The position numbers and the translations under genes are program-made. This document shows, piece after piece, positions 48,366 through 59,261 of a stretch of DNA of 64,000 nucleotides (position 1 is its first letter; every line of letters begins with the position of its first letter). This stretch comes from Mastigias papua (lineage: Eukaryota > Cnidaria > Scyphozoa > Rhizostomeae > Mastigiidae): the NCBI GenBank assembly GCA_964019165.1, contig OZ025269.1:19461687-19525686 (forward strand), read 5' to 3'. Under the pieces are notes generated by a model. That model was not told where the DNA came from, ran no database searches, and saw nothing but the letters and a program-made list of their open reading frames with translations.

Positions 48366-48792
48366 TATAGGAACGATGGTTTCCTATCATTATGGCTTGT
48401 CCTGTGACCTCCCTCGTTGGTTTGTTGATGTTCATGGTGTTACAGTCTTATTTAACGTGCAGAGAACACGGAGGCAGAGAGAGGAGACGGTGATGTTGAG
48501 TGTACTCAGACTCTACTCTGACTGACCTTTACATTACAAATAACATGGATATATACATAAACAGAGAACAACCCAAAATAAACACGAGTTACGTAGAGGA
48601 AGGGTTAGTTGTTTGTTGAATGGAATCGTGTGGCGGTGATTGCGTAGAGAACAACAGAATAGGATTGACCAAGTGTGTGATGACAGAAGTGACGCACGGT
48701 GATGTCCCAGGTGTGTGATGTTGTGAATGCGAATGAAGTAAAAGAAGAAAATCGGCATTGAACAAGAAATGGCCTATGCTACAATGTTTACG
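48366..48792 (+). repeat. LTR-like dispersed repeat, copy 3, inside the Mutator-type element
   Basis: Closest to copy 2 (35965-36411): shares CGTGCAGAGAACACGGAGGC, AAATCGGCATTGA and the end TTTCACTACA. It was captured by, or inserted into, the TIR element. Confidence 0.6.
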
Positions 48793-49091
48793 TTTCACTA
48801 CATATGCAACAAAATATGTGAAATTGCGTATGCAAGAGAAATTATAACGAAAAACACTGAACGGTTTGCGTACGATGTTTGGGTAGCAGGTTAGGTCAAT
48901 GAATCCAACAAAGAAGACATGAGGTGCCTTCTTCCCTCTGCTAGCCTTGGGGTTGTGCAATGGGCAAGCATAAACTACCTCTCAAGCCTCCCATGCCAGG
49001 GTAACGGTGAAGAGCAAAGACTAATTTCTTCGAAATGGAATCGAAGAATCAAAATCCGGTCTACAGCCGGTAATCAGTATATTTAGCTGCA

Positions 49092-49126
49092 CTGATGAGC
49101 CCTGATATTTGGTGAAACCGGTGGTA
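49092..49126 (+). ncRNA. Hammerhead-like motif with good helix II and III, weak helix I
   Basis: CTGATGA at 49092-49098. Helix II is GCC (49099-49101) with GGT (49111-49113). GAAA at 49114-49117. Helix III is ACC (49117-49119) with GGT (49123-49125) and a 3-base loop. The cleavage base is A49126. Flanks pair poorly as helix I, so the motif may be decayed or need a partner strand. Confidence 0.45.
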
Positions 49127-50899
49127 AACACAAAATGCAAACACATACCTTTTCCTACAATGAGCAAAATTAGAACAGGGTTCCATCTTCGTACCGTTGA
49201 ATTCTATGCTTTGTCGCAGCAACATTCTCAAGCTCAATATTTCGATACGCCTTCTCAACAACCTCGCTCTCAAATCGAGTTTAAGAAGTTCAGCCGTATC
49301 CCCATAGGTCAATCGCTGAGAACTGGTGTCGGCAAAACATCAAAGGAACCGACACAGAGTGACCCTTCTGCCTAACTTTATTCTGTGATATAGACTATAA
49401 AAAGAAGGGGTCCAAGACAAGATCCCTGAGGTACACCACAGTGTATTTTTCCTATTCGTGAAGAAACGCCATTGACCTTACTTAACTGCTATCTGTCTTG
49501 GAGATATGATGTAAACCAGGCAAGCTCGTTACCAGAAACTCCATATTTCTGTATCTTTTTCGGCTGGATACCATGATCAACGGTATCAAACGCTTTTTTT
49601 AGGTCTATAAACACCAATGCAGTGTATTTCTCCGTGTCCATATTTCTATACCAATCATTGGTGCAGGACAGGAGACTTGTTACTACGGAGTAACGACGCC
49701 TAAGACCAGACTGTTTAGGGAACAAGTGTTTGTTTGTTTCCAGGTACTTATGAAGTTAGCTGAAGATCAGTTTTTCAAAAATTCTTGAAAGAACAGGGAG
49801 AACAGATATAGGCCTGTAATTGGACCGATCATCAGTTTTTCCACTTTTGAAAATAGGGGTAACCCTAGCAATTTTCCAAGAATCTGGAAAAACTCCTATA
49901 GCAATTGATGAATTAAATATATCGCAAAGGGAGTCAGAAATAATTGGGAGACCGATCTTCAAAAAATGATTGGCTATGCCGTCAGTGCCAAAGACCATAG
50001 AGGTCTTGAATTTCCCCAAGACACTGGCGACCTGGTTTGAATTTACAGGTTGAAAATGAAACCTGGTTCCTTCTGGATTTACGGGGTATTCGCCCTTAAG
50101 AAGCGGGTTCTGTGTGGCAGGAATTTTCTTGCTAAGGTCTTGACCGATGCTACAAAAATAGGTGTTCATATGCTCTGCGATAGCTTCGTGATTTGATATT
50201 TTTTCAACATCAAGAGTCGTAATTTGCGTGGTTTTTGATTTTTTATTAAGTACCAAATTTATAGTTTTCCAAGTACTCTTAATGTCCCCTTCATGAGAAG
50301 CAATTTTGTTCGTGAAGTAATCTCGCTTCAGATCAATATTAGCCTTATTTACTTTATTCCTCATTTGTTTGTATGCATCAAATAAAACTTCAGATTTAGA
50401 TTTAATGGCTTGTTTTCTTAGTTTGTCCCTTGATGTACACATAAGTTTGAAGTCTTTGGTTATCCATGGACTGAATCTTTCTGAAACACGCCTATTACGT
50501 AAGGGAGCGTGTTTCTCAAGTACATGCGAAAACATTGTTGTCCACTGTTCCACTATGATGTCGACATCATCAGTATGTGTGACGATCCCCTTCCAATCTA
50601 TTTTTTGCAAATTGTCAAAAAATTTAGATTTGCTAAAGTTTTTCATTTGCCTGGTACTGATATTTTTGTGCTGTTTTTTTACCCAAATATGGAATGGTCG
50701 ATTCGTTCTCGGCACAAAAGTGAAGGTAAGACCAGGTCCGAGGGTACACAACGATCCTCTCCTAACTGCACCTAACGACAGGGGTACTTTCTAAGAGTTT
50801 TCTCGAACTTCGACTGCCTTACGTAAGGCTTGTGCAGTACCCTGGTTCAGCCCCAGATTGCTATCGAACCAATGCATAAATAAATAATGTGTATCAGCC

Positions 50900-51155
50900 T
50901 ATAATATTACTAAAAGATGGTTAAATAATGATGAATATAAAAAATTTATAAAATCTATGCATCGTATGTAATAAAAAATTTGATTTAAAAGCTATGGATC
51001 ATTGTCATTCTACTGGTAATTATAGAGGACCAGCTCATTCTTGATGTAATTTATTAAAAAGGAATGGACCGTTCATCCCAGTTATTTGTCATAATTTCAG
51101 TGAATATGAAGCTCATTTGTTCCTTACACAGTTTGGTATTAATCACGGTAGCTTA
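50900..51155 (+). pseudogene. Relic of a protein-primed type-B DNA polymerase (Polinton-like)
   Basis: A decoded stretch reads as the exonuclease part of a Polinton/Maverick-type PolB: DHCHSTGNYRGPAHS, stop, CNLLKRNGPFIPVICHNFSEYEAHLFL. These match the conserved HxTGxxRGAAHxxCN and IPVxxHNLxxYDxH blocks of the family. One in-frame stop (51040) and no continuation show a relic. Upstream codons from 50900 (WLNNDEYKKFIKSM) may belong to it. No other Polinton genes are seen nearby. Confidence 0.6.
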
Positions 51156-51297
51156 TTGACTAATTAAATCAATGAATATCAATTTTAGTGGAGTAAATCT
51201 ATCTAGTACCCCTAATGTAAATTAATGTATTAATGTTTTAAATAGTTTAGAGTATACTGTTAGCTATCTACATGGTGTGGCAACACAATCTGTGAAA

Positions 51298-51376
51298 ATC
51301 AATTCATCAAATCATCACAATCAATTCATCAAATCATCACAATCAATTCATCAAATCATCACAATCAATTCATCAT
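51298..51376. repeat. 22-bp tandem repeat, about 3.5 copies
   Basis: AATCAATTCATCAAATCATCAC units. Confidence 0.93.
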
Positions 51377-51639
51377 TCTAGAAATTTACACTGACAAAAC
51401 ATAATTACAAGACAATACCTCAAGGAGAATGAATGAGAATACATTGCAACCTCGAGGCTGAACAGAAACAGTGTACATAAATAAACTACAAAGTACTCTA
51501 GCAGTTTACCCACTATCATTTCCAAAAGTCATGGAACAGTTACATTCCATCCATTTCTTTAACATATGCTGACACTAATATTTTACCAGACACTACTAAC
51601 CTAAGATTTGGTATAAAAACATTAACATCATTTCACTGT

Positions 51640-52602
51640 AAATTCTCTGCGTTTGTTTTCTTTCACAAATTCTTCAATTGTTTGGCACTCTCCAATCAGA
51701 TGTTTTTTCTTGTCCTTTCGACACATCTGTTTGACATCTTTTGCTATTGCCTTGTAGTCATTACTGTGGACTCCAGATGATCTCGTTGCTGCTTTCCTTT
51801 GTTTGACCTTCTATAGTGTCTCTTCCGACAATCGTGCTGTTTCTAGGTAGATGTTGTTAGTTTCTTTTGCAATCTCATCCGGTTCTTTTCGTCAATATTC
51901 ATGAGCAATACCGTGAAGCGATTTCTCACTTCAATGCTGAAGTTTTCATTCATCTCCTGGACATCATAGTGAACAGGTCTTTTAGTTATTTTCTTTCATT
52001 TCAACCTCACCTTAAATGTTGCAGCAAGAAGTTCTTGTTCCGTGTCGCAATCAGCACTAGGTTTGATAGTGATATTTGGTATAGTAGAGGCCCATCTCTT
52101 TGCAATCAGTACGAAATCAATTTGGTTCTTCGTTTCTCCATCTGGTGAGGTCCAGGTGTACACCCTATGGTGTTTTTGATTGCTAAGTGATTTTGAAATT
52201 GCAAAGCCGACAAGTCTGATTCATATTTCATTTTTCTCTTTCAGCTGTGCATTTCCAACTATTCCATTTTCTTCAGTATGTTGTTTTGATCCTACTTTGG
52301 CATTGAGATCCCCTGAGATGACCAGGATGTCTTGATTTCCCTTATTTTCTATCTCTTTTTGCAATGCATCATAAAATTCTTCTAATTCTCTTTCTGTTGA
52401 TGCAGGTGTTGGAGCATATGCTTGTATCAGTTTGAGGTTTCTTACCTGTCCCAGTAATCTAATGGTGATGTTTCTATCATTCACTGGTTTATATCCTGAG
52501 GCTTTTCACCATTGCTTTTGTTTAATATACACCAACTCCACTTTGACGTGCTATCTCTCTACCGGAGTATATATTTTGCCCACCGCAACTTGTTGTGAAA
52601 TG
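51640..52602 (-). mobile_element. RTE-like LINE, APE endonuclease C-terminal part
   Basis: Read right to left: FTTSCGGQNIYSGREIARQS, then NDRNITIRLLGQVRNLKLIQ, YAPTPASTERELEEFYDALQ, ILVISGDLNAKVGS (catalytic GDxN) and TSPDGETKNQIDFVLI. This is the apurinic-type endonuclease that nicks the target. It continues from 55150-54516 across the inserted LINE. Stops and frameshifts interrupt it, and it ends before the RT. Confidence 0.85.
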
Positions 52603-54510
52603 ACTAATGGAGATTTAACAACTGATCCAGTGATGATAGCTAACACCTGCAATGATTTTTTGCAAATGTAGCTGAAAAAGTTTAGTATACCAAGTACTAG
52701 AAAGTCTCCTATGGACTACCTTGGTTTCAGGAATGAGCATTTATTTTTTATGAGCCCCGTTATCCCTTTGGAAGTATCTGACATTATAAGTTGATTAAAA
52801 ACTGGAAAATCTGTGGGTCCAAATAGTTTTCCAATAAAGGTATTGAAAATTTTATCCCCACACATATGCCCTCTTTTGTCAGTTGTCATCAATGAGTCTT
52901 TCCAGCCTTGCATCTTTCCTGAAAAATCGCAACTAGCAAAAGTCATTCCTTTGTTCAAAAAGGGTTGTCCCCTAGCGGCTTCCAATTACAGGTCAGTTTC
53001 TCTTTTGTCCGTGTTTAGTAAAGTTATAGAGAAAGTAATGTACAAACACCTTTATGATTTCTTGGAATTGCGCAACATCCTATATAATTTTCAATTTGGT
53101 TTCCGTGCTTCGCGTTCCATTAGTCATGAACTGACCAGTTTAACTGAAAGGATAGAAAATACTTTAGATAATAGGAGGTTTGGATGTGGTATTTTTCTTC
53201 ATTTGCAACAGGCTTAATTGATCCTGTAAATCATGAAATACTTCTCAATAAGCTAGAATACTATGGAATTAGAGGAATAGCACAAACATGGTTTTTTCTT
53301 ACCTTATCAACAGAGAGCAGTTTTTTTCAGTGATGATATTCCAAATACATCTTCTAAATTAGCATTCTATCTTCTTGCGGATGACACCAGTATCTACTTT
53401 GAATCAGGAAATTTAGAACAACTTCAAAAGGTGGTAAATTATGAACTTAAGCATGTTAAGAAATGGCTTGGTTTTAATAAACTTTCTCTCGATGTTGACA
53501 AAACTAACTATGTCATTTTTCATTCACCACAAAAAATTTCTCTTTGAGAATATTACAATAAAGTTTGGCAAACAGCATGTGAAAAAGGCTGAGCATGTCA
53601 AATTCTATGGTCTCCTTTTGGATCAAAATCTGTCTTGCAGGTATCACTGAAGTGAATTATTCAAAAAGTTAGCAGGAACATGTAGTATATTCTTCAAGGC
53701 TAGACATCTTCTTCCTATAGGTGCATTGGCTTGCTTGTATCATTCTATATTTGCCTCTTTTCTCCAATATGGAATTGTTGTTTGGGGTCTTACTTATGAT
53801 ACTTACCATAAACCAATATCTATCCTACAAAAGAAAGTTGTACGAGCTATTGCTTTGAAATGTCTTTCTGCCCCTTCTACTCCTAATTTTCTCACTCTTC
53901 GAATCCTTAAGCTGAAGGATCTTTTTGAAATGAAACTACTGACTTTTGTCTTTGAATTTTCATGAATTTTTGATCTGCTTTCGCAAGTTCATCAACATGA
54001 TACTAGGCAGGCACGTAAAGGTAACATCCATTTGACATGCAAAAATACTATGCAATATGAATTGAAATCCATAAGATATGCAGGTGTAAAATCATGGAAC
54101 AGCATTCCACATGTTGTAAATCAAGCTTCAACAGTAATGAGTTTCAGACATCAACTTGAGCTCCATTTCCTTACCACCAAATACTAGTTTTAGAGCTTCA
54201 ATCAATCAGCCAATCACTAACAGTCATATGTGAAATATAGAACAGTTGAACTAAAAATATCTTTATAGATCATCAATCTAACTCCAAAATTTTGTCTGTA
54301 ACCTAGGGTTGCTCTCTCCTCGATTAGTTTATCTATTGAAAGAGCTCCTCTTTATAAGACGTTCCCTGCATGCAAATTCTTTTAAATTTTTGTTATTTTG
54401 TTAGCCTGTATTTCTTATTGTATTTTTTGCTTTCGTTGTATGTTGTAAGTTGTTTTATTGGTTTGTGTATGGAGTGGAATTTTTAAATAAGAATGAGCTG
54501 AACTGGACTA
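52603..54510 (+). mobile_element. Jockey-like LINE inserted in the RTE endonuclease
   Basis: Broken RT frames: SVGPNSFPIKVLKIL, VIPLFKKGCPLAASNYRSVS, a truncated palm A near 53200, YLLADDTSIYFE (palm C, 53370), WLGFNKLSLDVDKTNYVIF and YGIVVWGLTYDTY. It ends near AACTGGACTAA. AAATG flanks both ends (52598-52602, 54511-54515), a possible 5-bp target duplication. It lies opposite in strand to the host LINE, splitting its GHF-TTSCGG region. Confidence 0.85.
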
Positions 54511-54515
54511 AAATG

Positions 54516-55150
54516 CATTGAATGGCCACTCCCTGCCCAACGATGCTCAGCAACTCATAAGATGTCAATATTATTTGATTTCGCTTCTTCAATAATAGTA
54601 TTCAGTTTACCAGCTGCCATGCTTCTGATGTTCCACGTTCCGAGTTTGTATTTCTTTTTCAGCCGTTTGTTCTGGATCTTTCTCATCTCTGTAAAATCAG
54701 GCGTTTCGCCGTCATCAGCTAGAATGATATTCCCAGTATGAGTGATACTCCCGCCGGTATCAGGCTCTTCCCAATTATAATAAGAGTTTCATCCAGCTTA
54801 GGGGTCCCACTGTTGAGTCCCATATCGTTCTTTGAGCTATTTGTAGTCATGATTCGAGTTTCCTTGGCAAGAAATGCTTGTAGTAGTTTGCCACTGCTTT
54901 CTACAGGAGCAGTGTTCTTATTGGACAGGTGTCCCAGCCATTGTACCTAAGTCAATATCACCTGCCTGGCACTTCAAAGTGCAAAACCAGTTCTGGAGTT
55001 CCCCCAGCTGCTCTCACAGTTCATCTTTTGCTTGCCTACCACGACTTCATGTTACCCTGATCGGTAGGCTGAGCGGGTACGCGGCCTTCCCCAAGTGCTT
55101 CCTGCAGACTAGTGGAGGGAAGGAGTCGTCTTAACTCTCCTATTGGCAGA
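54516..55150 (-). mobile_element. RTE-like LINE, 5' UTR and endonuclease start
   Basis: Read right to left: a GC-richer 5' UTR (55150-54760) and then the endonuclease start WNIRSMAAGKLNTIIEEAKS and AEHRWAGSGH (54650-54520). It joins the part at 51640-52602. Confidence 0.75.
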
Positions 55151-55239
55151 GTTATCCCTGCCTCACTACCCATTTTCTTAAATCGTGGAATGAAATATAC
55201 GAAATCATTGCGTCTATATACTATATATATATATATATA

Positions 55240-55908
55240 TTTTAACTAAATAGAATTTTCGATTTTTTTGACAGTTTTTGTACATCTTTTTATTTTGTTA
55301 TGCACATATTTATATTCATCATAGCCACATTTTCTACACACGATAAGTTCATGATTGACATAGATTGTCTTACATACTGCATATTCTACATGGTTGAGTT
55401 GTCCTATGTTGTTAAAGTATTCGTATTTATATCCACAGTTAGCACGCATATCAGATTTATTAGATATTTATATACTTCAATTTTACATGGTACTGTTGGT
55501 CTTTAGTATTTACTATGATTCAAACAGTGACTATCTTTCTATCCAGGTTTACTGCATTTTACATTACAATCACATTTAGCGTTATTTGATACTATGCTAA
55601 GAAAAGAATATTTAGCTTTATCTTTTGTACCCAATTTCACATCATCACATGTATCATGTTTAGGCATTTGTGAACAATGTATTTTGTTATGTGTAGCTAG
55701 TGATAGTGTATTTTCACAACCATTTTCCAGCAGATTTTTTAAGTCATCATCAATAGATTTTGAATATGTTAAATGTTCTTGTGTGCTAGTGTTATCATAG
55801 TTCAAAAAATAATATAAATTTTGTTCATATTGGTGCAGTATTAGTATATATACCATCAATAAAATAAGTAATTATTTCCATCTCCATATGACATAATATA
55901 ACATATAT
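55240..55908 (-). pseudogene. Cys-rich coding relic, 3' part
   Basis: Frames at 55859-55539 and 55449-55246 contain CSQMPKHDTCDD, CDCNVKCSKPG, and VCKTIYVNHELIVCRKCGYDEYKYVHNKIKRC. They appear to continue the frame at 57165-56651 after the Penelope insertion is removed. I do not recognise the family. A repeated C-x2-C-x-Y word suggests zinc-binding repeats. Stops break the frame. Confidence 0.4.
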
Positions 55909-56650
55909 GAAAAGTTCTGTTGGTACTACAGAACTTCACTACAGCACAATAAAACGGCACCATGTTTTAGACATACTGAAAAGCTTATTTTCGTCCGACA
56001 CTCGTCAGGGTATGAAACGTCGGATAGCGACCGAAAGGTGAACCGAAATATATAGCCAGATGCGGGTACACGTGATATGATGAATAATGTGTCCAGTTAG
56101 CCATATGATTGGCCTCTTGGCACCTATTCACCATTGTTTACTTGAAGAGTCCAAGTGAGAAAATGAACTCTTTTTGTTTACACAAGACTGGGTTTTGAGT
56201 CTTAAATGTAAACTGATTCCAAAACACTTAAATGAAAGGACGACCTTGCTTGCTCTATGATCCGAAAATTATCGTCTGAATATGTTTTGGCGCATTCTGG
56301 GTTTTTAATGAGATGTCCTATGGCCGAATCGCTATTCATTTTAGAATAAGAGTTTTTACACATACGAGGTGGCTGTTCTCTTGTTATAGTGTTTTTCGTC
56401 CTGATGCTCGTGGGTACATGTTGTTTTATTCTGTCTGCTAGTCTCTGCGTAGTGGGCCTTACGTACCGAGCTTCACATCTGCACGAACATTTTTAAACTA
56501 CACACTTTTTTGAGTGGTAGGAACGCTATCTTTTTTAGCAGATGGTAGCATGACAGTATTGTAGACCACACGAGGCTTCACAGCTTAGAAACAGGATGTA
56601 ATGGCTTTGTTAGTTTGGTTTTCAAAGTTTTGATGAAACATAACATATAT
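55898..56650 (-). mobile_element. Penelope-like element, 5'-truncated, with 11-bp target duplication
   Basis: The element spans 55909-56639, flanked by ATAACATATAT on both sides (55898-55908, 56640-56650). Read right to left it encodes a decayed GIY-YIG endonuclease end (CRCEARYVGRTTQRLADRIK, then HVPTSIRTKN and GHLIKNPECAKTYSD) in shifting frames. A 3' region of about 250 bp with a hammerhead motif follows. The GIY-YIG nuclease nicks target DNA for Penelope integration. The RT is missing through 5' truncation. Confidence 0.8.
55972..56014 (-). ncRNA. Hammerhead ribozyme motif in the 3' region of a Penelope-like element
   Basis: Minus strand: CTGACGA at 56008-56002 and GAAA at 55992-55989. 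Helix I pairs 56014-56009 (CATACC) with 55977-55972 (AGTATG), 5 of 6 bp. Helix II is short (GU/AC closing GTCGG). Helix III is weak: AATA with TTTT around AGC. Predicted cleavage follows the base at 55978. Relative to 19980-20020, the third helix I pair has changed from U-U to U-A. Confidence 0.7.
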
Positions 56651-57165
56651 ATTTGTTTTTCTCTAAATAACATATTACGTAAATTGTAAAAATTTAATTC
56701 ATCTTCTATATGCTGTAAACGATCATAATTATAATCACATTTACGACACCAATATGAAAATGTCCACTACATAAATTTAATTGATCTATATTTGCAATTT
56801 GTACATAATATTCTTGATGTTTTTCTCAATTATTTGCTATTTCATCTTTGTCATGATAACCACATGCATGGCTTGCAAATTTGGGATTTATTAAATACAG
56901 CTTATTGACATTTGTAGATTATAGATTTATCACCATCATAGTTGTCACATCCATAGATTTTCGCGATATATTGAAATGCTATCTACAATAACCACCTTGA
57001 TAGACTTTTTTATTACACATTTTATGTTGTATCTCTCATAATCCATTTACATTTGGTATAATCTATTTCATGTTCAAATTTTGCTATTTTTCTTCTGTAT
57101 TCTTTTTCTTTCTCAACTTTCTCTTTATATTTCTGATTTAGTTCTATTTTCTCAGCCATTTGTAT
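56651..57165 (-). pseudogene. Cys-rich coding relic, 5' part
   Basis: A frame opening at an ATG near 57163 reads MAEKIELNQKYKEKVEKEKE and EIDYTKCKWIMRDTT, then broken frames with CTNCKYRS and CRKCDYNYDRLQHIEDEL up to the Penelope target site. The coiled-coil-like start is followed by spaced cysteine pairs. Family unknown. Confidence 0.4.
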
Positions 57166-57620
57166 ATATACCTTTATGTTTTATCCTATAAATATAATAA
57201 TTAATTAGAGCACTTTATGCTATATGGTGTATTTATCTAAAGAGAAATTGATGATGTCACTTCCTGTTTATAGAATAGTGAAGGAGTGAAATATCTGAGT
57301 TGCCTCAAAACTGCTGTAGTACTAGTATTATAAACACCATTTTTCGTACTCTTCTCTATTCAGTTTTGGGGATCATTTATTGATAAAATATGTCATTTAA
57401 TTGATAAGACTTGTTCAAATCAGTAATATGAGGTGTTCAACTTTCTCAGCATTATGTTCAAACGATATGCATGAGGGGACCATAGGGACATAACCACAGG
57501 GATATCACCACAGGAATACCATAGGGATGCTTGCTTTATGTATTTCTTTCATATCATGCTGCAGAATGGAATTGGTTTGTGAGCTAAAATGGCTATTTAG
57601 AACATCTGGAAATGAAATCT
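57166..57620. other. No recognised gene
   Basis: Noncoding spacer with a short repeated phrase CATAGGGA/CACAGGGATA near 57480-57530. Confidence 0.45.
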
Positions 57621-57627
57621 CAGTGAA

Positions 57628-58800
57628 TTATTGCGGGCACTGTTCACCTTCTCCCACTGTATCGTTTCGCATGTTCAGTTCTTTTTGGAAGGTGGCCCGT
57701 AGCCAAGGGGGCCTGGGGGCAAGGTCCCTGGACTTATGAAGTTTGATTCTGTACCTCCCCTTCAGAAATGAATCTTGGGATAAGGAACAATAGGTTAAGG
57801 ACAAATCAATAGGCTGCAAGTTGCATAGAGCAAGAGAAAAGAAAGGAAGAAAAACAACTAGAGGTCTAATGTGTGTAAGTTCAGAATTATGGTTAGGTTT
57901 TAGCCAATTAATGTGCAGAGCCTCTTTAGTTTTGAGTTGATAGCTGCTGGAAGCAGAGTCTAGAATAGTAAAAGAATCTTCACTACACAGATGGTTTTGA
58001 CAGTTAGGGGACGTGATGTGTTTGTAAATGTGAGAGTTTTTATCCCGTGATATTTGCTCACGAACACGTGTAGAGAAATGCCGGCTTGTCTCGCCAACGT
58101 ATACGGAATTACATTCCGCACAAGAGATTTTGTAGACTACACGTGAGCGCAGTGATTTAGGGATGGGATCTTTGCTAGAAAACATGTTGCTGAGTTTATA
58201 GGATGAGAAGACCAATCGTATATCTAAATTAGAACAATAAGCTTTGAGTATAGATCTGACTTTTCTTTGGGCAAATGAGGAGATGTTTAAGTAGGGCAAT
58301 TTGAAATTTAAGGTAGCAATAGCTACAGATTCAGTAGACGATCCGGTATTAGATTTGACAAAAGGGGTTGAGGCTAGAGAAGTGTTGTTCAGATATTGTT
58401 TAATGACTCGATCAATAATTTTGGATGGGAACATATTTCTCTTAAGAGTAATAATGAGATTTTCGATGTCCTTATGAAATCCTTGCCATGTATTATTAAG
58501 CGATTTAGGGATGGCATCTTTGGCTGAAAACATCTTGCTTAATTTATACAATGAGAAGACTAGTCTTATATCTAAGTTGGAGCAATAGGCTTTGAGTAGA
58601 GATATGATTTTTCTTTGGACAAATGATGAGATATTTAAGTAAGGTAATTTAAAGTTCAAGGTAGATGTGTCTTGCAACTTAATAGAAGATTCAGAATGAG
58701 ATCTGGTTGAAGGTGTTGAGTTTAGAGAGGAATTATCTAATATTGTTTAATTACACGATCAACAGCCTGAAGTAGGTGTAGCTCAAAAGAATCCTCACTA
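57628..58800 (-). mobile_element. Penelope-like element, GIY-YIG endonuclease end with internal duplication
   Basis: A 349-codon frame (58677-57628) gives the C-terminal part of a Penelope-type protein. The GIY-YIG domain lies at about residues 177-260: VVYKISCAECNSVYVGETSR, FSTRVREQISRDKNSHIYKH, then LKTKEALHINWLKPNHN with the catalytic Glu region. Upstream a unit TLNFKLPYLNISSF...IPKSL occurs twice (residues 6-60 and 122-176), a 348-bp tandem duplication. The RT is lost through 5' truncation. The sequence type differs from the copy at 55909-56639, so two Penelope lineages are present. Confidence 0.85.
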
Positions 58801-58925
58801 GAAGCTTTCTTTCATTTGGACCATGAGAATCTCAGACCCCACTCGCACTTATGCATTTATATTTGTAAATGGATAGAATTCTGTCCACATGTAAAAAAAT
58901 CATACGTGTATGTTATTTTCTTTAG

Positions 58926-59261
58926 AATGTGGAGGAGTGTTCTCTGGATCGAGTGGTAGTTTCTCTTCCCCTAAATATCCAGATCAGTATCCGGCCAATG
59001 CACGCTGCAATTATGAAATTCGCGTACCAACAAACTTGAAAATTGTACTTGAGATACACTTCTATGACTTGGAAAAGAGTTTTGATAAACTACGATTGAG
59101 TCAAATGTCATCTGGATCATATAACTTAGTAGCAGAATTTACTGGGATTGAGAGAACTCCAAGGAACTATACCTCTGCAGAGAATAGATTCACATTGTTA
59201 TTTACAAGTGATGGCAGTGGTTCAAGGAAAGGATTCTTGGCAAGCTACCGTACCATTCTAG
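58926..59261 (+). CDS. MAM-CUB gene, CUB domain 2
   Basis: A 336-bp exon (acceptor TTTTCTTTAG, donor GTAAGC), phase 1 to phase 1: ECGGVFSGSSGSFSSPKYPD, NARCNYEIRVP, FYDLEKSFDKLRLSQM, FTLLFTSDGSGSRKGFLASY. It keeps only the first cysteine pair. The 22 bp of intron before it (ACGTGTATGTTATTTT-type) match those before CUB 3, so the two exons arose by recent duplication with flanking intron. Confidence 0.93.

Larger units (their letters stand above)
47965..49395. mobile_element. Mutator-type non-autonomous element with 9-bp target duplication
   Basis: The element spans 47974-49386. Inverted ends are ACAGAATARAGTTAGGCAG..., continuing through AAGGGTCACTC (about 30 bp, one mismatch). Both sides carry GATATAGAC (47965-47973, 49387-49395), a 9-bp duplication as made by Mutator-like transposases. 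It interrupts the RT of the L2-like LINE between its LGPLLF and VYINDL parts. No transposase is seen inside. It carries an LTR-like repeat (48366-48792) and a hammerhead-like motif (49092). Confidence 0.82.
46910..50775 (-). mobile_element. L2-like LINE, nearly complete RT, split by a Mutator-type element
   Basis: Read right to left: end of the endonuclease and pre-RT (EKHAPLRNRRVSERFSPWITKDF), RT entry (FPDSWKIARVTPIFKSGKTD; NYRPISVLPVLSRIFEKLI), palm A (LVFIDLKKAFDTVDHG, 49600), PQGSxLGP region (49440-49410), [insertion 47974-49386], palm C (MTMYADDTSIFF, 47930), YLGVQIDRHLSWEEH, and the tail (ACMVYKSINELAPDYL). The 3' end has an (AAATG)-like tail at 46910-46940. A frameshift near 49730-49760 and the insertion inactivate it. 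Confidence 0.88.

Noticed and set aside
55246..55449. A stand-alone 67-codon Cys-rich gene
   Set aside because: It looks like the tail of a longer broken frame and is listed as part of that relic.
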